64,000 nucleotides of DNA from Ixodes scapularis (lineage: Eukaryota > Arthropoda > Arachnida > Ixodida > Ixodidae). The translations under genes and the position numbers were made by a program. The number at the start of each line of letters is the position of its first letter. The stretch's first letter is position 1. The stretch lies in the NCBI RefSeq assembly GCF_016920785.2, contig NW_024609837.1, positions 43,030,745 to 43,094,744 on the forward strand, in the 5' to 3' direction. The notes beneath the pieces are model-generated. The model was not told where the DNA came from. It did no database searches and saw only the letters and a list, made by a program, of their open reading frames with translations. Shown here one piece after another: positions 55,901 through 64,000 of the stretch.

Positions 55901-58900
55901 GGAAGCCTAGATGGCTTTGACTTTCTGAAACGGTCTATTTGACCGAGCCGATCTAGACAAGAACTCCCAACCTGGGGAACGTCTTTTTCGTCGTGGATTC
56001 GATGGTCTGCATGGTGGCACGCGTCCTGGGCGCGTCGGGCCTCAGCCTGACCAGAAGCACGAAGCCCCGACACAGCCTGGCCCGTAGGAGCTTGATGTTG
56101 CCGATGCACTGGAACTGGCCGTTGAACATGACGGCCATCTTTTCGGACATGATGACGCAGTCGCCTACGCTGTGCGTGGCCACCACCACTGCGGACTTGA
56201 CCAGCTGCCTGATGAGGAGGATGGTCCTGTAGATCTTCCTCTTGGCCATCATGTCCAGACCTGTCGCTGGATCGTCCAGCAGTACCACGGGCGGCAGGCC
56301 GATGATGGCAATGCCCACCGCCAGCTTGCGTCGAGTGACGGTACTGTGCGAAATGCGTGGATACGATGCAATACATTGTGTTACGCGTCGAGTGACGGTA
56401 CTGTGCGAAATGCGTGGATACTATGCAATACATTGTGTTACATTATAATTTGTAATAAAACACATTATAACCCCAAGGTACCGGGGGTTCTTTGAGAAAA
56501 CATCCAAACATCCCTAAAATATAGTGTTGCAAAAATAACACGTCAAAGATTACAAAAACATACTAAATATCTAACTAACTGCATTAAATTTACTAGATAA
56601 CTTTTTCTTTATGAAAATGAACATATGGTTTCAATTATAAACTTCCTGAGTGTGCTGTTGAGCTTAGATAGAAGACGGCAAAAAAAGAAGGACACAGAAT
56701 ACAGATAGCGTTAAGGCAGGAAGCTACCAGAGATGCTTTGAGTCATTAACGACTTTCAAAAGTACAAGGACCCAGAATTGACCCGGAACGGTGATCAGTG
56801 GCAGCCACACCCTCCTTCCATAGCCAACCGCTTGCGGAATTTGATTTCTAGATCCCCGATGAAGGGCTCATTGGAAGCGCCGGTTCGAAAGCTTTCGGCT
56901 GATCGGTGGCCTTGTCACAAAACCTAACCTGGGGCAGGTCAACGCTATAATCTACTTTATGGGCGACAAAGCGGACGACATCCTACTCTTGCTGAACCCA
57001 TCTTCAGCCAGGGCGGCGAAGTACGCAGAAGTAGTTTCGGCCTACGAGAGCCATTTCGTCGTCCGTCGAAACGTAATCTTCGAAAGAGCGAAGTTCCACA
57101 AAATAAGTCAGCGAGAAGGCGAAGGCGTGGAAGAATTTATTCCAAAACTTCTCATGACCTCGCCCAGACTTGCGAGTTCGGGGTTCTGCAGGAGGAGATG
57201 TTTCGAGACCGAATCGTCGTCGGAGTCCTCAGTCATCTGCTGTCGGAGAAAATGCAATTGGATCCAGGACTGACACTCGAGAAGGCTACTAGCCAGGCTC
57301 AACAGTCCGAAGCTGTCAAGAAACGGAGAGTTGTTCTTCACAATTCCTCGAAAGAAAACGTTGACAGTGTCTTAAAAAAAGGAGGCAAGTCAACGGCATA
57401 GGGAAGGCAAAAAATGAAGAAGCGACTCCATCTCGGTCTGGTTTGCCAACTCATGAAGAAACCTGCCCGAAGTGTGGCTACGGACAACATCAAAAAGACA
57501 AGCGCCCCGCACGAAAAGCAACCTGCAAAAAATGCACAAACCTCGGGCGCTGTTCACGGGTTTGAAGAAGTTATGGCGGTTAAATCCGTTGCTGTACCGA
57601 GAGGGGGAGGGCATTTTTTTCTCTTTTTACCCTCTCTGCTATGACCCTAATAGAGAGGCCCACCAGTCACTATGTCCGGTAGGAGTACAGTAGCAGGGGG
57701 TCGTGGATGGTACGGCACGCCAATGAGCCACGGCGTCGTGACCCATCAGTGTGCAACACCAATAGTGGCCCCCAACCGAACGTTTACTAGAGCACTCACG
57801 GTAAGCAGTAACTGGCACGCTTCTCGCCTCATTGGCGTCAATACACAATAAAGATGTCACCTGTATAGGGAGCGAATTTTTGTATTTTGTTATTGTCTCT
57901 GTTATGTTAAGCTGGAGTCAACGTTTTAAATCTCAGTTTGTATTTCTTACGTGACGTAACCTCTTTGACAAGTGCCCGATATTACTGTATTTTTGCTTTT
58001 TGTTTCCTTATCTGCTCAGGCGCACTCAACATCTATATATTTTCTTACCTGCACTTATCGATGGTGTCATCTATAACCACTCGCAAGTTGAGGAGGTCGA
58101 TCAGGTTGTCCAGCAGCACGTCTGCGTTCTTACGCGTGATGCCCCGGATGTTGGCGTATAGCACGAGCGTCTGACGCACCGTGAGCCTCCCGAGCACACT
58201 GTCGTGCGACGGACACAACCCGATCCGCTCACGCCACGCCGCGACGGTGGTGAGGTCCACGCCGCCGATGAGGGCAGTTCCCCCAGAAGCAGGGGTCAAC
58301 CCGGCCAGAACGTCCAGCATGGTGGTCTTGCCGCAGCCCTTAAGTCCCATCACTCCGAAGCAGTCGCCGGGTTCCACGGCAAAGGTCACCCCTCTGACGA
58401 CCTCCTTGGAGCCCGTGGTCTTCTTGAGATCGATGACCAGGAGCGCGGGCTTGGTCAGATCATGTCCCTCAATGACCTTCTCGACGGCCGCCTTCTCTTC
58501 GGCCACGTCTGGACTCATGACCGGAGGCGCTTGAGTAGTGCCTTGAGTAACTCTCTTCAATGCCCACCAGCCTTGCATGGTTCCCTTTTCGAACAGGGCT
58601 AGCAGTACGAGTAAAACGGTTCCTTCGATTACCATGACCAGTAGCTCGAATAGCATGGAATCTCTGAAAAAATATGTTGGAGCAGCTTAAATATGACGAT
58701 GAAGGACAGGCGAGCAATCCGTGCGTTTTATATTTTAGTCAACTTTCTTGTTAAATTATGTTGCCCTCAGGATATGGTAAAAACAACATTTATGAGAGGA
58801 GTGCGACTACAAGTTATGACCTCGACTATTAGCCGTCACTCTGCAAATATATGTCCGCGCATAGACGGATTGACGTCACCGGTTTCGCCGTGCACTGAGC

Positions 58901-61900
58901 AAATTAGCAAGCTTGTACTATCAAACTGGCTTTTGTGAATACTTGCCATAAAGGACTCATTGATGGCATAACTTTCGAAGCCACCAGCCAAAGCTATATC
59001 AAACTGTTAACCATTTATTTCTTACTTGCTCCAACTCTACTTCGGGGGACGTAGTGTAAAGAACACGCCCCTTTGGAGATTCGTACTGTGAATTACGCCT
59101 AAAAAACGAAAAAAAAAAAAGATAAGTGGCACACAGTACAGGGCGTGTCTTTCAACATAAATTTATAAGAATACGCATATAAAAAATTGTGAAAGCTCTA
59201 CGTTCACAAAGAGGATGCACATAGATTAAAAATATTTTAGCCTTTCCACTATGGTGAAGAAGGAAGACCAGAGAAGCTGAACTATGGTGGGAACGAAGTA
59301 ATGGCCGGCCGCTAGTCGGCAAGACAGAGTGGAAAGGCTGGACAGCTACCGCCATTTAGGAGCAACTGGGGCAACCAGACAACCGTCAAGCTGGTTGTCT
59401 TGTTGCCGCCGTCGCTCGTAGATGGCGGTAGCTGTTCAGAGTTTCGCGTCATCCTTTGTTTCTGACGGACACGATACTGGGGAAACAATAGCCCTTAAAG
59501 GCCCCGCTGTAAAAGCCCGTAGAAGCCGGACGACAGCGATTTATGACAGAGGCTTGGCTGATAACGGCATGTTCCTTATCGCAAAGGGCTATAGAAGGAG
59601 CGCTGAAATAGACGGTCGACCCATGTGATTTAATCATGAAAGCTTCATGTATTTCACGTTTCCGTTTTGTTTTAAAGCTCCCCCACAATCTTAGTTTCAC
59701 GAAAATATGGGTCGCATTCGCATCTCACATAGTGTACAGCCAAGTACTCTATAATTCAGTCATTGATACCAAGCCTCTGCCATTCACCAATGTCGACCGG
59801 CTTCTTCGTTTTTTTTGTTTTTTTTTTTATCTAAGTCTATCTTTTACGCCATGCGCCATTTTTACAATTTTTATATGTGTTATTATAAATTTCAGTTGAA
59901 AGTTACAATCTGTCCTGTGAGCCACTCATTTTTTGTCCTTGTTTTCTTCGGCGTAAAATAATGTATGAATCATCACCAACTAGGCCAACTCGCAGTCTTA
60001 ATACCATTTAGGAAGTCTGTGCTCGGGGAAGGTATACAATTTTGAACAATTTAATATAATGCTTTCCAGTTAAGAGCTTTTTAGTACTTGGAAGAGGGAA
60101 GCCTTTCCCGAAGTACCAAGTTAACCAGTGTCCTTTCTGAATCGGTGTCCCTTAGCCTCTCACCCTGAACTTCCACGGACAAATTCCTGAAACTAGGAGT
60201 CACGGCCGAGGAATTGACCGAAGCCCATCTCACTGCACAATACGAACGGCTGTCCACTACCGCGACTGTCCGACACAACCTCACCTCTTTGCTGATAAGG
60301 TTTCCCTCCAGCCCATCTCTCAAACACCCTTTACCTCTTGACATTCGCCAATACCGTCATGTTTCTCTTATCCCCTGCAGCATGCACCCCCATCATCACA
60401 AACAGAGAAACCTTAAACGCACCGAAGCCCTCCACAAACGATGCGGCACCCGCGAGAATGTAATCTATCGTCGCCGATGAATACACCCACTGAAATCAAT
60501 GCCTTTGCTTTCTCGGGAGTTAACAACTTGGGTTCCTCCTTATTTTTTGCCACGATTGCCCCCACACTCCCGGCGGAAGCAGAGGAGGTGGCTATCGCTT
60601 TGGCGCTAACCGGCACCTCAGCTAAAACAATTATCAGCTTCACCAAAACTGTTATCCGCAGTTTCATGAAAGGGTGCGTTTTCCCCCACACCCTTCTCCT
60701 CCTTCTCACCAAACACCCTTCCTCCCATCCCGTCCCCCTTATGTGGACCCCCGCCAACACCTCCCTTCCCGGCAATGAGGCCGCCCACACTTCCGCCCGA
60801 GGATTCGCAGACCGGGCTGTGGGCCCCGTACCCCCTGAAATAGAGTTTCGCACGGCCCGGGACCTGATGTTACTCTCCATAAAGTTACCAATCAATACCA
60901 ACTGGAGCTACGCATCTAACCCCCCTCCCCCCCCTCCCCCTCACACACACACACACACACACACCCCTCCTCGCCTCGAGCTCAAGACTTCACATGGCGT
61001 CAGGTCCCGACCAATTCATACCCTAACCGCTGTCCTTTACTCCTACATACACCCTTGCCTCTTCACCCCCCCCCCCCCCACCTCCCTGCGCTTTAGGCCA
61101 GAAAAGGGCAGACCTAGCTCATATTATTTGGAATTGCCCGAAGGACCCTTGGTCCCACGGGCCTGACGTCACTACTTTGGGGATGTAGGAAGCTACGCTT
61201 TTCAGCTGGGACCCTGTCCTTCAGGATAGGGTCACTCAACGGGCGGATCGCCGGGGTCTGAGAACTCCTTGCCACCCGGCGGGGTTGATCTCCCTTTCCT
61301 GTTCTGATTCCCGCCCCTCCTAGACCAATAAACGTTTTTCCCCCTCCTCTTCCTTCTTTCTGAATCATAACTTATACCAACCTGTTGACTTTTAATTGTT
61401 CTCTATTGCATTAATAAACTACAACGCCGGGCGCTCCTGCCTCATGAATATCATCATTAACTCAAATTGATCCGCGTCAGGTGACCACTTTTTGCTACCC
61501 TCCCCACCTAGTCTCAAGTTCTCAACTCTCAACAAAAGAGTGTTCACTGTGCCCGAACGTCCTCACCTGTGGAAAGAGAGGGGGCTCAGAGTGAGCACGG
61601 CCTTCTGGTCCAGCGCGAAGAAGGTGGCGCAACAGTAGCGTAGGCCGGTAAGCAGTACCGCCCCCGAGTCGGCGCTGTTCTTGAGATGGGCGCAGATGTC
61701 GTAGAGCTCTGATGCGCTGCTCTCGGTGCAATAGTCGTTCTCCGCGGCCAGCTGGACCATCTTGGCCAGGGCCCAGTTTCCGCTGAAGGGTGGCAGCGGG
61801 TAGAGTAGGATCAGGTACGGGTCCCAAGGCATGTGGTCCTTAAGGAGTTCTGTGCCTTGCTCCGTGTTGATCAGAAATATCTGGTAGGCCATTGCAGTCA

Positions 61901-62710
61901 GTATCCCTGGGGGAAAAAGGTACAGAACACCACAAATGATCGGAACATATCCGTGCGGAAGTACACTACTTCAAGCAACCAAGCCTTGAGAGCGAAACCA
62001 GGACGTTTGGAGACAAGCTCGGTTTTCATGAATCGAAAGGTATGTTTGCACATACAGTTAGTTCCCAGCGCTGACCGTGCGTTATCTCTCAACGCTGAGA
62101 TGCAGGTGTGAACCGGTAAAAGTCGAGGGGACTCGATAAGTTGTAACGTGCGAGCGCTAGACAGCGCCATACCTGGAGCACCAAGAAGCAGCTAAGGCCC
62201 CTGAATCAGAAAGGTATCTACACCTTTATTCAGCGGAAAAACGCACCACACATGCCTTTTCTCAATAAATGTAGAGTATAGATTATCTAGCCAAATTCAG
62301 CGCAGAAATGTCTCGCCAAATTTAGCAAGAAAAGTTCCCTATTAGATTGAGCGAGACAATTTCCCTGCTAAACGTCACTGTGACACGTATCATAACTGAA
62401 CACTGACATCACGTGACCACCGTGGCGTCACGTGATACTGTGACGAGTCCCGTGCCACGACGACCCCACAGGGAACACACATGGAGATTCGCTGCGAACT
62501 CTCGTCAAAATGGGTTAAAAAATGCCCTGTATAGCTCGTAACATCGACCAGCGCCGATTTAAAACCAGGTTTTCCACAGACCTGCAAAGGTCCATATGGC
62601 GTTCACCACAACGAAGCCCGAAGTCATTGAATCCGCAACAAACGAAAAGAAGTACACGAAGGGCAGGCTGCAGTGGACGTAGACGATGTACAGCCCCAGC
62701 ACGATCGGCG
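43758..62710 (-). CDS. ABCA-family transporter, C-terminal half (five exons)
   Basis: Exons in order: 62710-62582, 61906-61567, 58663-58049, 56343-55972, 43968-43758. All four junctions are GT-AG and keep frame. The product part (about 554 residues) has a helix-rich membrane region (exons 1-2 and start of 3), then nucleotide-binding domain 2 and the short regulatory tail typical of ABCA proteins. ABCA proteins are full transporters moving lipids or other hydrophobic cargo; substrate here unknown. Oddities in NBD2: Walker A GLKGCGKTT is normal, but the Q-loop is CPSHD instead of CPQ-D, the signature region reads CSTVTRRKL instead of a YSGG-RRKL form, and Walker B reads LLDDPATGLD (Asp for catalytic Glu). 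The H-loop ATHS is present. So NBD2 may be a weak or non-hydrolytic site. The 5' half is outside the window. Confidence 0.9.
44150..44365 (+). repeat. Dispersed repeat, copy 2
   Basis: Matches the reverse complement of 30940-31190 (gggcgccgccataac, ttcctcctattccatttact, cagcatacgattt). In the 12-kb last ABCA intron. Confidence 0.75.
44375..44575 (-). mobile_element. 200-bp MITE, copy 2
   Basis: Inverted relative of 34612-34812; termini more decayed (gcgccatatttgagtg / actcaactatggcagc). Confidence 0.65.
44576..45255. other. Intronic, short direct repeats only
   Basis: At 45206-45270 the phrase tcctttgtctgtgagagtc is repeated with a short form between. No gene recognised. Confidence 0.5.
46827..49349 (-). 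CDS. Penelope-like RT with GIY-YIG endonuclease (intact)
   Basis: 840 codons, uninterrupted. The first 30 or so residues are encoded by the terminal repeat. RT blocks: FSAKTHKDAGLFRAIVS near 350, FSVDVVDLYYSIPQDAL, GVCIGSCVAPILSDIFLGGVD, RYVDDFLII with Y522-V-D-D. GIY-YIG domain: LSCGKTYVGQTGRCLNDRLR with Tyr748, followed by EHK and a Cys-rich HCRTCGCDPDF. This class primes reverse transcription at chromosomal nicks made by GIY-YIG. It is the only complete Penelope frame in the window. A start in the repeat at 49349 is assumed; an internal Met (about residue 37) is an alternative. Confidence 0.92.
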   Translation of the reverse strand: MCSFLPSPFHSKSSVASQRLPVLSSFSVPLLVRCLIMYSNHQLAQVSTILKFISSTSGLYPPLTCKYAPFSNIFHLVNLAAQCMFSARVASWHIKKGLCPVELHGLCGMLQPSAGHARRLCRILRSEYWRQERHFKECLRVACAARGGTENQQRRLFYNMSNSERQVAEFLWRGILPQLLCKKRNLTAVKGTTTILGDVSIPSPVRKTLDLGPKFSVEPTLQPPALLTLARKVAFKVPEADRPRCISECVNVITSSIKKGRQPIQVRPVVRYLGQNSQKLLLSDKEGGFVVMPEGMYNEKANAAVMKNFKPVDIVLKKIKERAYATCQKLSLNQLAVKIKKAEGLHLDIFFSAKTHKDAGLFRAIVSERGTWQKQIALSLQTHLSSLNIVDPFLIHNSEEVIDFLKSDTNQKRGAFSVDVVDLYYSIPQDALLASVKSTIEQSGEIKFQNSSGTSTESFMELLDFYLKALFVKWQDSSYLQRSGVCIGSCVAPILSDIFLGGVDMILAPLLSTMSIIKVFRYVDDFLIILQEEQTEDLIDTILSVFSRSGKGLSFTYEQPILNVLQFLDLSIKISDHHICWSYQPRSKKEILNYQSAHSKLIKRGIASSCMYSALKKSCHHTIEQSFSTQVNKLSRSGFPSAMLSEVAGTLIQTCKGSTKRKKSKDLTNIRPLVIPYIHKTSHNLKNVANRYNVPMVFSAPNKLGRICTLVDKNNDRRACCMKNHKVHFVSCILQVVYHLPLSCGKTYVGQTGRCLNDRLREHKQSLQTTTGSHLAIHCRTCGCDPDFCATTVLASHKEKTTREIVEAFWIRKLESKCVSQPSLTLQDSEYEFMGAAAHK
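49543..49830 (+). repeat. Penelope terminal repeat (inner, plus arm)
   Basis: Direct repeat of 52208-52491 and inverted relative of 46540-46826: from aggtgtatggtcaaggcttc to gcgctgtttaattatgta. Preceded by a short body piece (49450-49542) identical to the 3' body end. Confidence 0.85.
49712..52207 (+). pseudogene. Second Penelope-like ORF, broken by two deletions
   Basis: Same protein as the minus-strand copy, but: a T6 tract is T5 near 50760, shifting frame (first part stops at 50878, RT resumes at 50923); and a 22-nt deletion near 52011 ends the GIY-YIG region just after LREHKQSL. Other differences are few substitutions (for example K or R in the 'LTNI.PLV' segment), so the arms diverged little. 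Confidence 0.92.
53442..53738 (-). mobile_element. tRNA-derived SINE (Ruka-like), copy 3
   Basis: Minus orientation; head at 53738, B box ggattgaaccc (one change from consensus). Duplication gtcagtcta at 53433-53441 and 53739-53747. Inserted in the old LINE linker region. Confidence 0.93.
54190..54287. repeat. Spacerless palindrome, ~49-bp arms
   Basis: Centre gaggtcgacctc at 54233-54244; outward ctaccacatctcgtgtgata is matched by its complement with only a few mismatches at the outer ends (ttgttagttttac versus gaactaacaa side). Lies between RT motifs of the old LINE. Confidence 0.92.
54313..54348. repeat. Second palindrome, ~18-bp arms
   Basis: acaacgcctaactgacc directly followed by ggtcagttagacgttgt; 25 bp right of the larger palindrome. 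Confidence 0.88.
54490..54890 (+). repeat. GTGAGG-type minisatellite
   Basis: About 400 bp of gtgag, gtgagtgcgtgag, gagggccgtgag variants, strand-biased (G on plus). Irregular unit lengths. At the end of the LINE remnant. Confidence 0.88.
54891..55971. other. Intronic, nothing recognised
   Basis: T13 near 55433-55450. 55485-55560 may be a minus-strand piece of the 16580/62812 repeat. No exon supported. Confidence 0.45.
55972..56343 (-). CDS. ABCA exon, signature, Walker B, H-loop
   Basis: Acceptor gcatttcgcacag; STVTRRKLAVGIAIIG, VVLLDDPATGLD, VVVATHSVGDCVIMSEKMAV, MFNGQFQCIGN; donor gttggg. A 57-bp tandem duplication gives a second identical acceptor upstream. Confidence 0.9.
56329..56442. 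repeat. 57-bp tandem duplication over an ABCA splice acceptor
   Basis: Unit cgtcgagtgacggtactgtg... occurs at 56329 and 56386, one mismatch (gatacg/gatact). On the minus strand each unit holds a branch-side stretch, the acceptor cgcacag and the first 15 nt of the exon. Confidence 0.93.
56780..57600 (+). pseudogene. Gag-like fragment of an LTR retrotransposon
   Basis: YFMGDKADDILLLL, RRNVIFERAKFHKISQ and REGEGVEEFI, then (after a frameshift near 57150) FRDRIVVGVLSHLLSEKMQL and LTLEKATSQAQQSEAVKK, then a broken zinc-knuckle stretch CPKCGYGQH...CKKC. This order is usual for gag of arthropod gypsy-type elements. No LTRs seen here. Confidence 0.72.
57601..58048. other. Intronic, nothing recognised
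   Basis: Between the gag relic and the donor of the ABCA exon at 58049. No motifs. Confidence 0.5.
58049..58663 (-). CDS. ABCA exon, last TM helix and first half of NBD2
   Basis: Acceptor atattttttcag; MLFELLVMVIEGTVLLVLLA helix, linker, then LLVIDLKKTTGSKEVVRGVT, Walker A GLKGCGKTT, Q-loop region IGLCPSHDSVLGRLTVRQTL; donor gtaaga. Confidence 0.92.
59318..59530 (-). repeat. Interspersed repeat with internal palindrome, copy 2
   Basis: Inverted relative of 5338-5530; the palindrome accagacaaccgtcaagctggttgtc is retained. Intronic to ABCA. Confidence 0.7.
59800..59995 (+). mobile_element. Possible Penelope-like terminal-repeat relic
   Basis: The end tgtccttgttttcttcgg...taatgtatgaatcatcaccaactaggcc resembles the intact element's ctctccttgtgcgctg...taattatgtatagcaaccaccaactagccc. 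No coding part. Confidence 0.45.
60100..61440 (+). mobile_element. Degraded I-group LINE 3' part with RNase H
   Basis: Upstream thumb-type frame (LGVTAEELTEAHLTAQYERL), then RNase H pieces AEEVAIALALTGTSAKTII, LMWTPANTSLPGNEAAHTSA, then a terminal knuckle (GQKRADLAHIIWNCPKDPW) in another frame. A (CA)n run and C runs interrupt at 60920-60965 and 61068-61081. Related in layout to the intact LINE at 6.7-11.7 kb but much older. Confidence 0.82.
61567..61906 (-). CDS. ABCA exon, transmembrane and loop
   Basis: Acceptor cctttttcccccag; ILTAMAYQIFLINTE ... LLYPLPPFSGNWALAKMVQL ... ALDQKAVLTLSPLSFH; donor gtgagg. Confidence 0.88.
62285..62375 (+). repeat. Degenerate 'aaatttagcgagaaaagttccc' repeat
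   Basis: gccaaattcagcgcagaaatg, gccaaatttagcaagaaaagttccc, gattgagcgagacaatttccc. Third locus of the motif seen at 23.1 and 32.8 kb. Confidence 0.65.
62582..62710 (-). CDS. ABCA exon, transmembrane
   Basis: Acceptor cctttctgcag; encodes IVLGLYIVYVHCSLPFVYFF then SFVADSMTSGFVVVNAIWTFA; donor gtctgt. The S-F-V-A-D...SGF pattern is typical of ABCA second membrane domains. Confidence 0.85.
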
Positions 62711-62811
62711 CTGCAGAAAGGAACATTGCGATCATCAATCAGAACCAATGGAACACAATGGTCATCTCAACTAGACTTTGTTTCACCTTAAGTCCAGGCG
62801 CAGCCGAAGCC

Positions 62812-62955
62812 GCGAGCTGATGGGACCATGTCAAGAGAGCACAATCATGGTGTTCAGTGTGATCTTCTACGTGCTCTATCATCACTAAACCAATTATAAA
62901 CGAAAAGGCCTAGCGACTTGTGCTTTTGAGTCTGCTTGATTGGTCCCATAACCGT
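62812..62955 (+). repeat. Dispersed repeat, copy 2
   Basis: Related to 16580-16735 in the same orientation (see that entry). Confidence 0.55.
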
Positions 62956-63154
62956 GTAGCGTTCACTCTCAGAAATAGGGGGTGCCGTACTCACACGCCT
63001 CTTCCTATATGTAACACCCCAAAAACTACAATTCGACGTTCAGTCCACTGACGTCAAACTGACGATACGAACTTTCACGAGCGGCTTGATAGTCGAGTGA
63101 TACAACGTATTAAAATAGCTAATGTGCACATTGAAGACTGCAAGAAAACGTTAA

Positions 63155-63955
63155 AGGGCAACTCCGCTTCTTTTCCAGTAGTGCAAAACTATACAGTTCT
63201 CTTTGTTATCGTCTACAAAACCCCCATGGCAAATATTACGACGGAATTCCGCCTAGAAGTTCATTAAAATCGCTGTCAAAGTTTGACAAGCACGAATCCG
63301 CTGGTTTTGGATGAGACGTGCGGGCCAGACAACACTGCCCGGCTGCATTTCCGCTTCCTCCAAATTCCTTCCCCCGGCACGTCCGCGACGTCATCAAGCA
63401 TGTACAGCTTCTTTTTTTTTTTTTTCAATTTTGTTTTCTTTCCCGGGGAGAGCACGGGTGGCGCCAGCGCCGTGAAAGACGTGAGTGACGCGCTCGGCCG
63501 GCCCGGCGCTCGACTATTGATGCTACTGATGAGCCGATCGCCTCGTTGAGCGCGGCTTGCGTTACATCGCATACTTTTGAACACCAAGTAAAAGGAGGAG
63601 AGGGAAGCTGCTTTTGTAAGAATTTTGAGTGGCAGGTTAATCTTCTATAATCTTCTGGGAGGAGAATAGCGACGCTTGTGCTAATCCAGGAGGCACAAAG
63701 GAGGATCCTGATAAGAGGGGAGCTCCTTCTTCCCCTTGTATATCACGTGGGTGTACATGCTTAGTGATGCCGAATATACAATGTTGTCCGGCTTTGCCAC
63801 CGTTTCGGTTTCGGTTTGCGATCATGGCTAGAGTAAAATTACACGAAAAATATTTTATTTTTCGCGAAACAAAGGATTGGGGATTTTTTTTGAGTGCTTC
63901 AAAAAGCAAAATCGGCCACTATCTCAAAATTTTTGAAATTAAGCGGAGTTGCCCT
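63155..63955. mobile_element. TTAA-flanked (piggyBac-type) MITE, 801 bp
   Basis: Perfect 15-bp inverted termini agggcaactccgctt / aagcggagttgccct with TTAA at 63151-63154 and 63956-63959. No transposase frame; interior has T14 near 63412-63425. Confidence 0.9.
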
Positions 63956-64000
63956 TTAAGTTTTGCTGGCCCTAATAAAAAAAACCTGTGTTTTTCTGTT

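Noticed and set aside
61522..61827. Alternative 101-codon frame over the ABCA exon
   Set aside because: The other frame has the ABCA match and correct splice phases.

Overview
The window looks like a piece of a hard-tick (Ixodida) genome. The evidence is intron-rich animal genes (V-ATPase subunit E, a RING-CH membrane protein, an ABCA-type transporter), a very high load of non-LTR retrotransposons, a Penelope-like element with GIY-YIG endonuclease, and five copies or relics of a tRNA-derived SINE whose head resembles the tick SINE Ruka (recalled from memory, not searched). No bacterial-type operon, rRNA gene, functional tRNA gene or CRISPR array is visible.

Host genes. (1) V-ATPase subunit E, minus strand, three coding exons from 20475 down to 14838, complete (233 codons), all junctions phase 0. 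(2) A MARCH-like RING-CH E3 ligase candidate, plus strand, exons ending 27881, then 28192-28304, 32334-32554 and 34958-35033, with AATAAA at 35115. The C4HC3 zinc pattern is spread over the first two exons and two membrane segments are in the third; the 5' start is not resolved. (3) The C-terminal half of an ABCA transporter, minus strand, five phase-compatible exons from 62710 to 43758, with the stop codon overlapping an AATAAA signal; its 5' part lies beyond the right edge.

Mobile DNA fills nearly everything else. 1-3437 is an I-group LINE on the minus strand, with ORF1 complete and ORF2 open to the window edge. 6732-about 11700 is a nearly intact I-group LINE with RNase H. LINE fragments lie at 12.4-13.3, 25.1-26.0, 26.9-27.5, 29.6-31.8, 38.0-43.5, 45.3-54.5 and 60.1-61.4 kb. 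LTR-element debris lies at 23.3-25.0 and 56.8-57.6 kb. Many foldback elements and MITEs are recognisable from inverted termini with TA, TTAA or 8-bp target duplications.

The most striking structure is at 46508-52491. Two Penelope-like copies lie head to head as an inverted dimer between one 10-bp target duplication (ggcaaaggaa), inside the endonuclease region of an older LINE, inside an ABCA intron. The left arm keeps an 840-codon RT plus GIY-YIG frame; the right arm has a 1-nt and a 22-nt deletion. Other nested insertions can be ordered: a SINE and a 2,983-bp hAT element (8-bp duplication cccgcgca) sit in one LINE, and a TA-flanked element with a C2H2-like gene relic sits in the hAT. Small perfect palindromes in old LINE sequence suggest repeated template switching, or an assembly artefact to be excluded.
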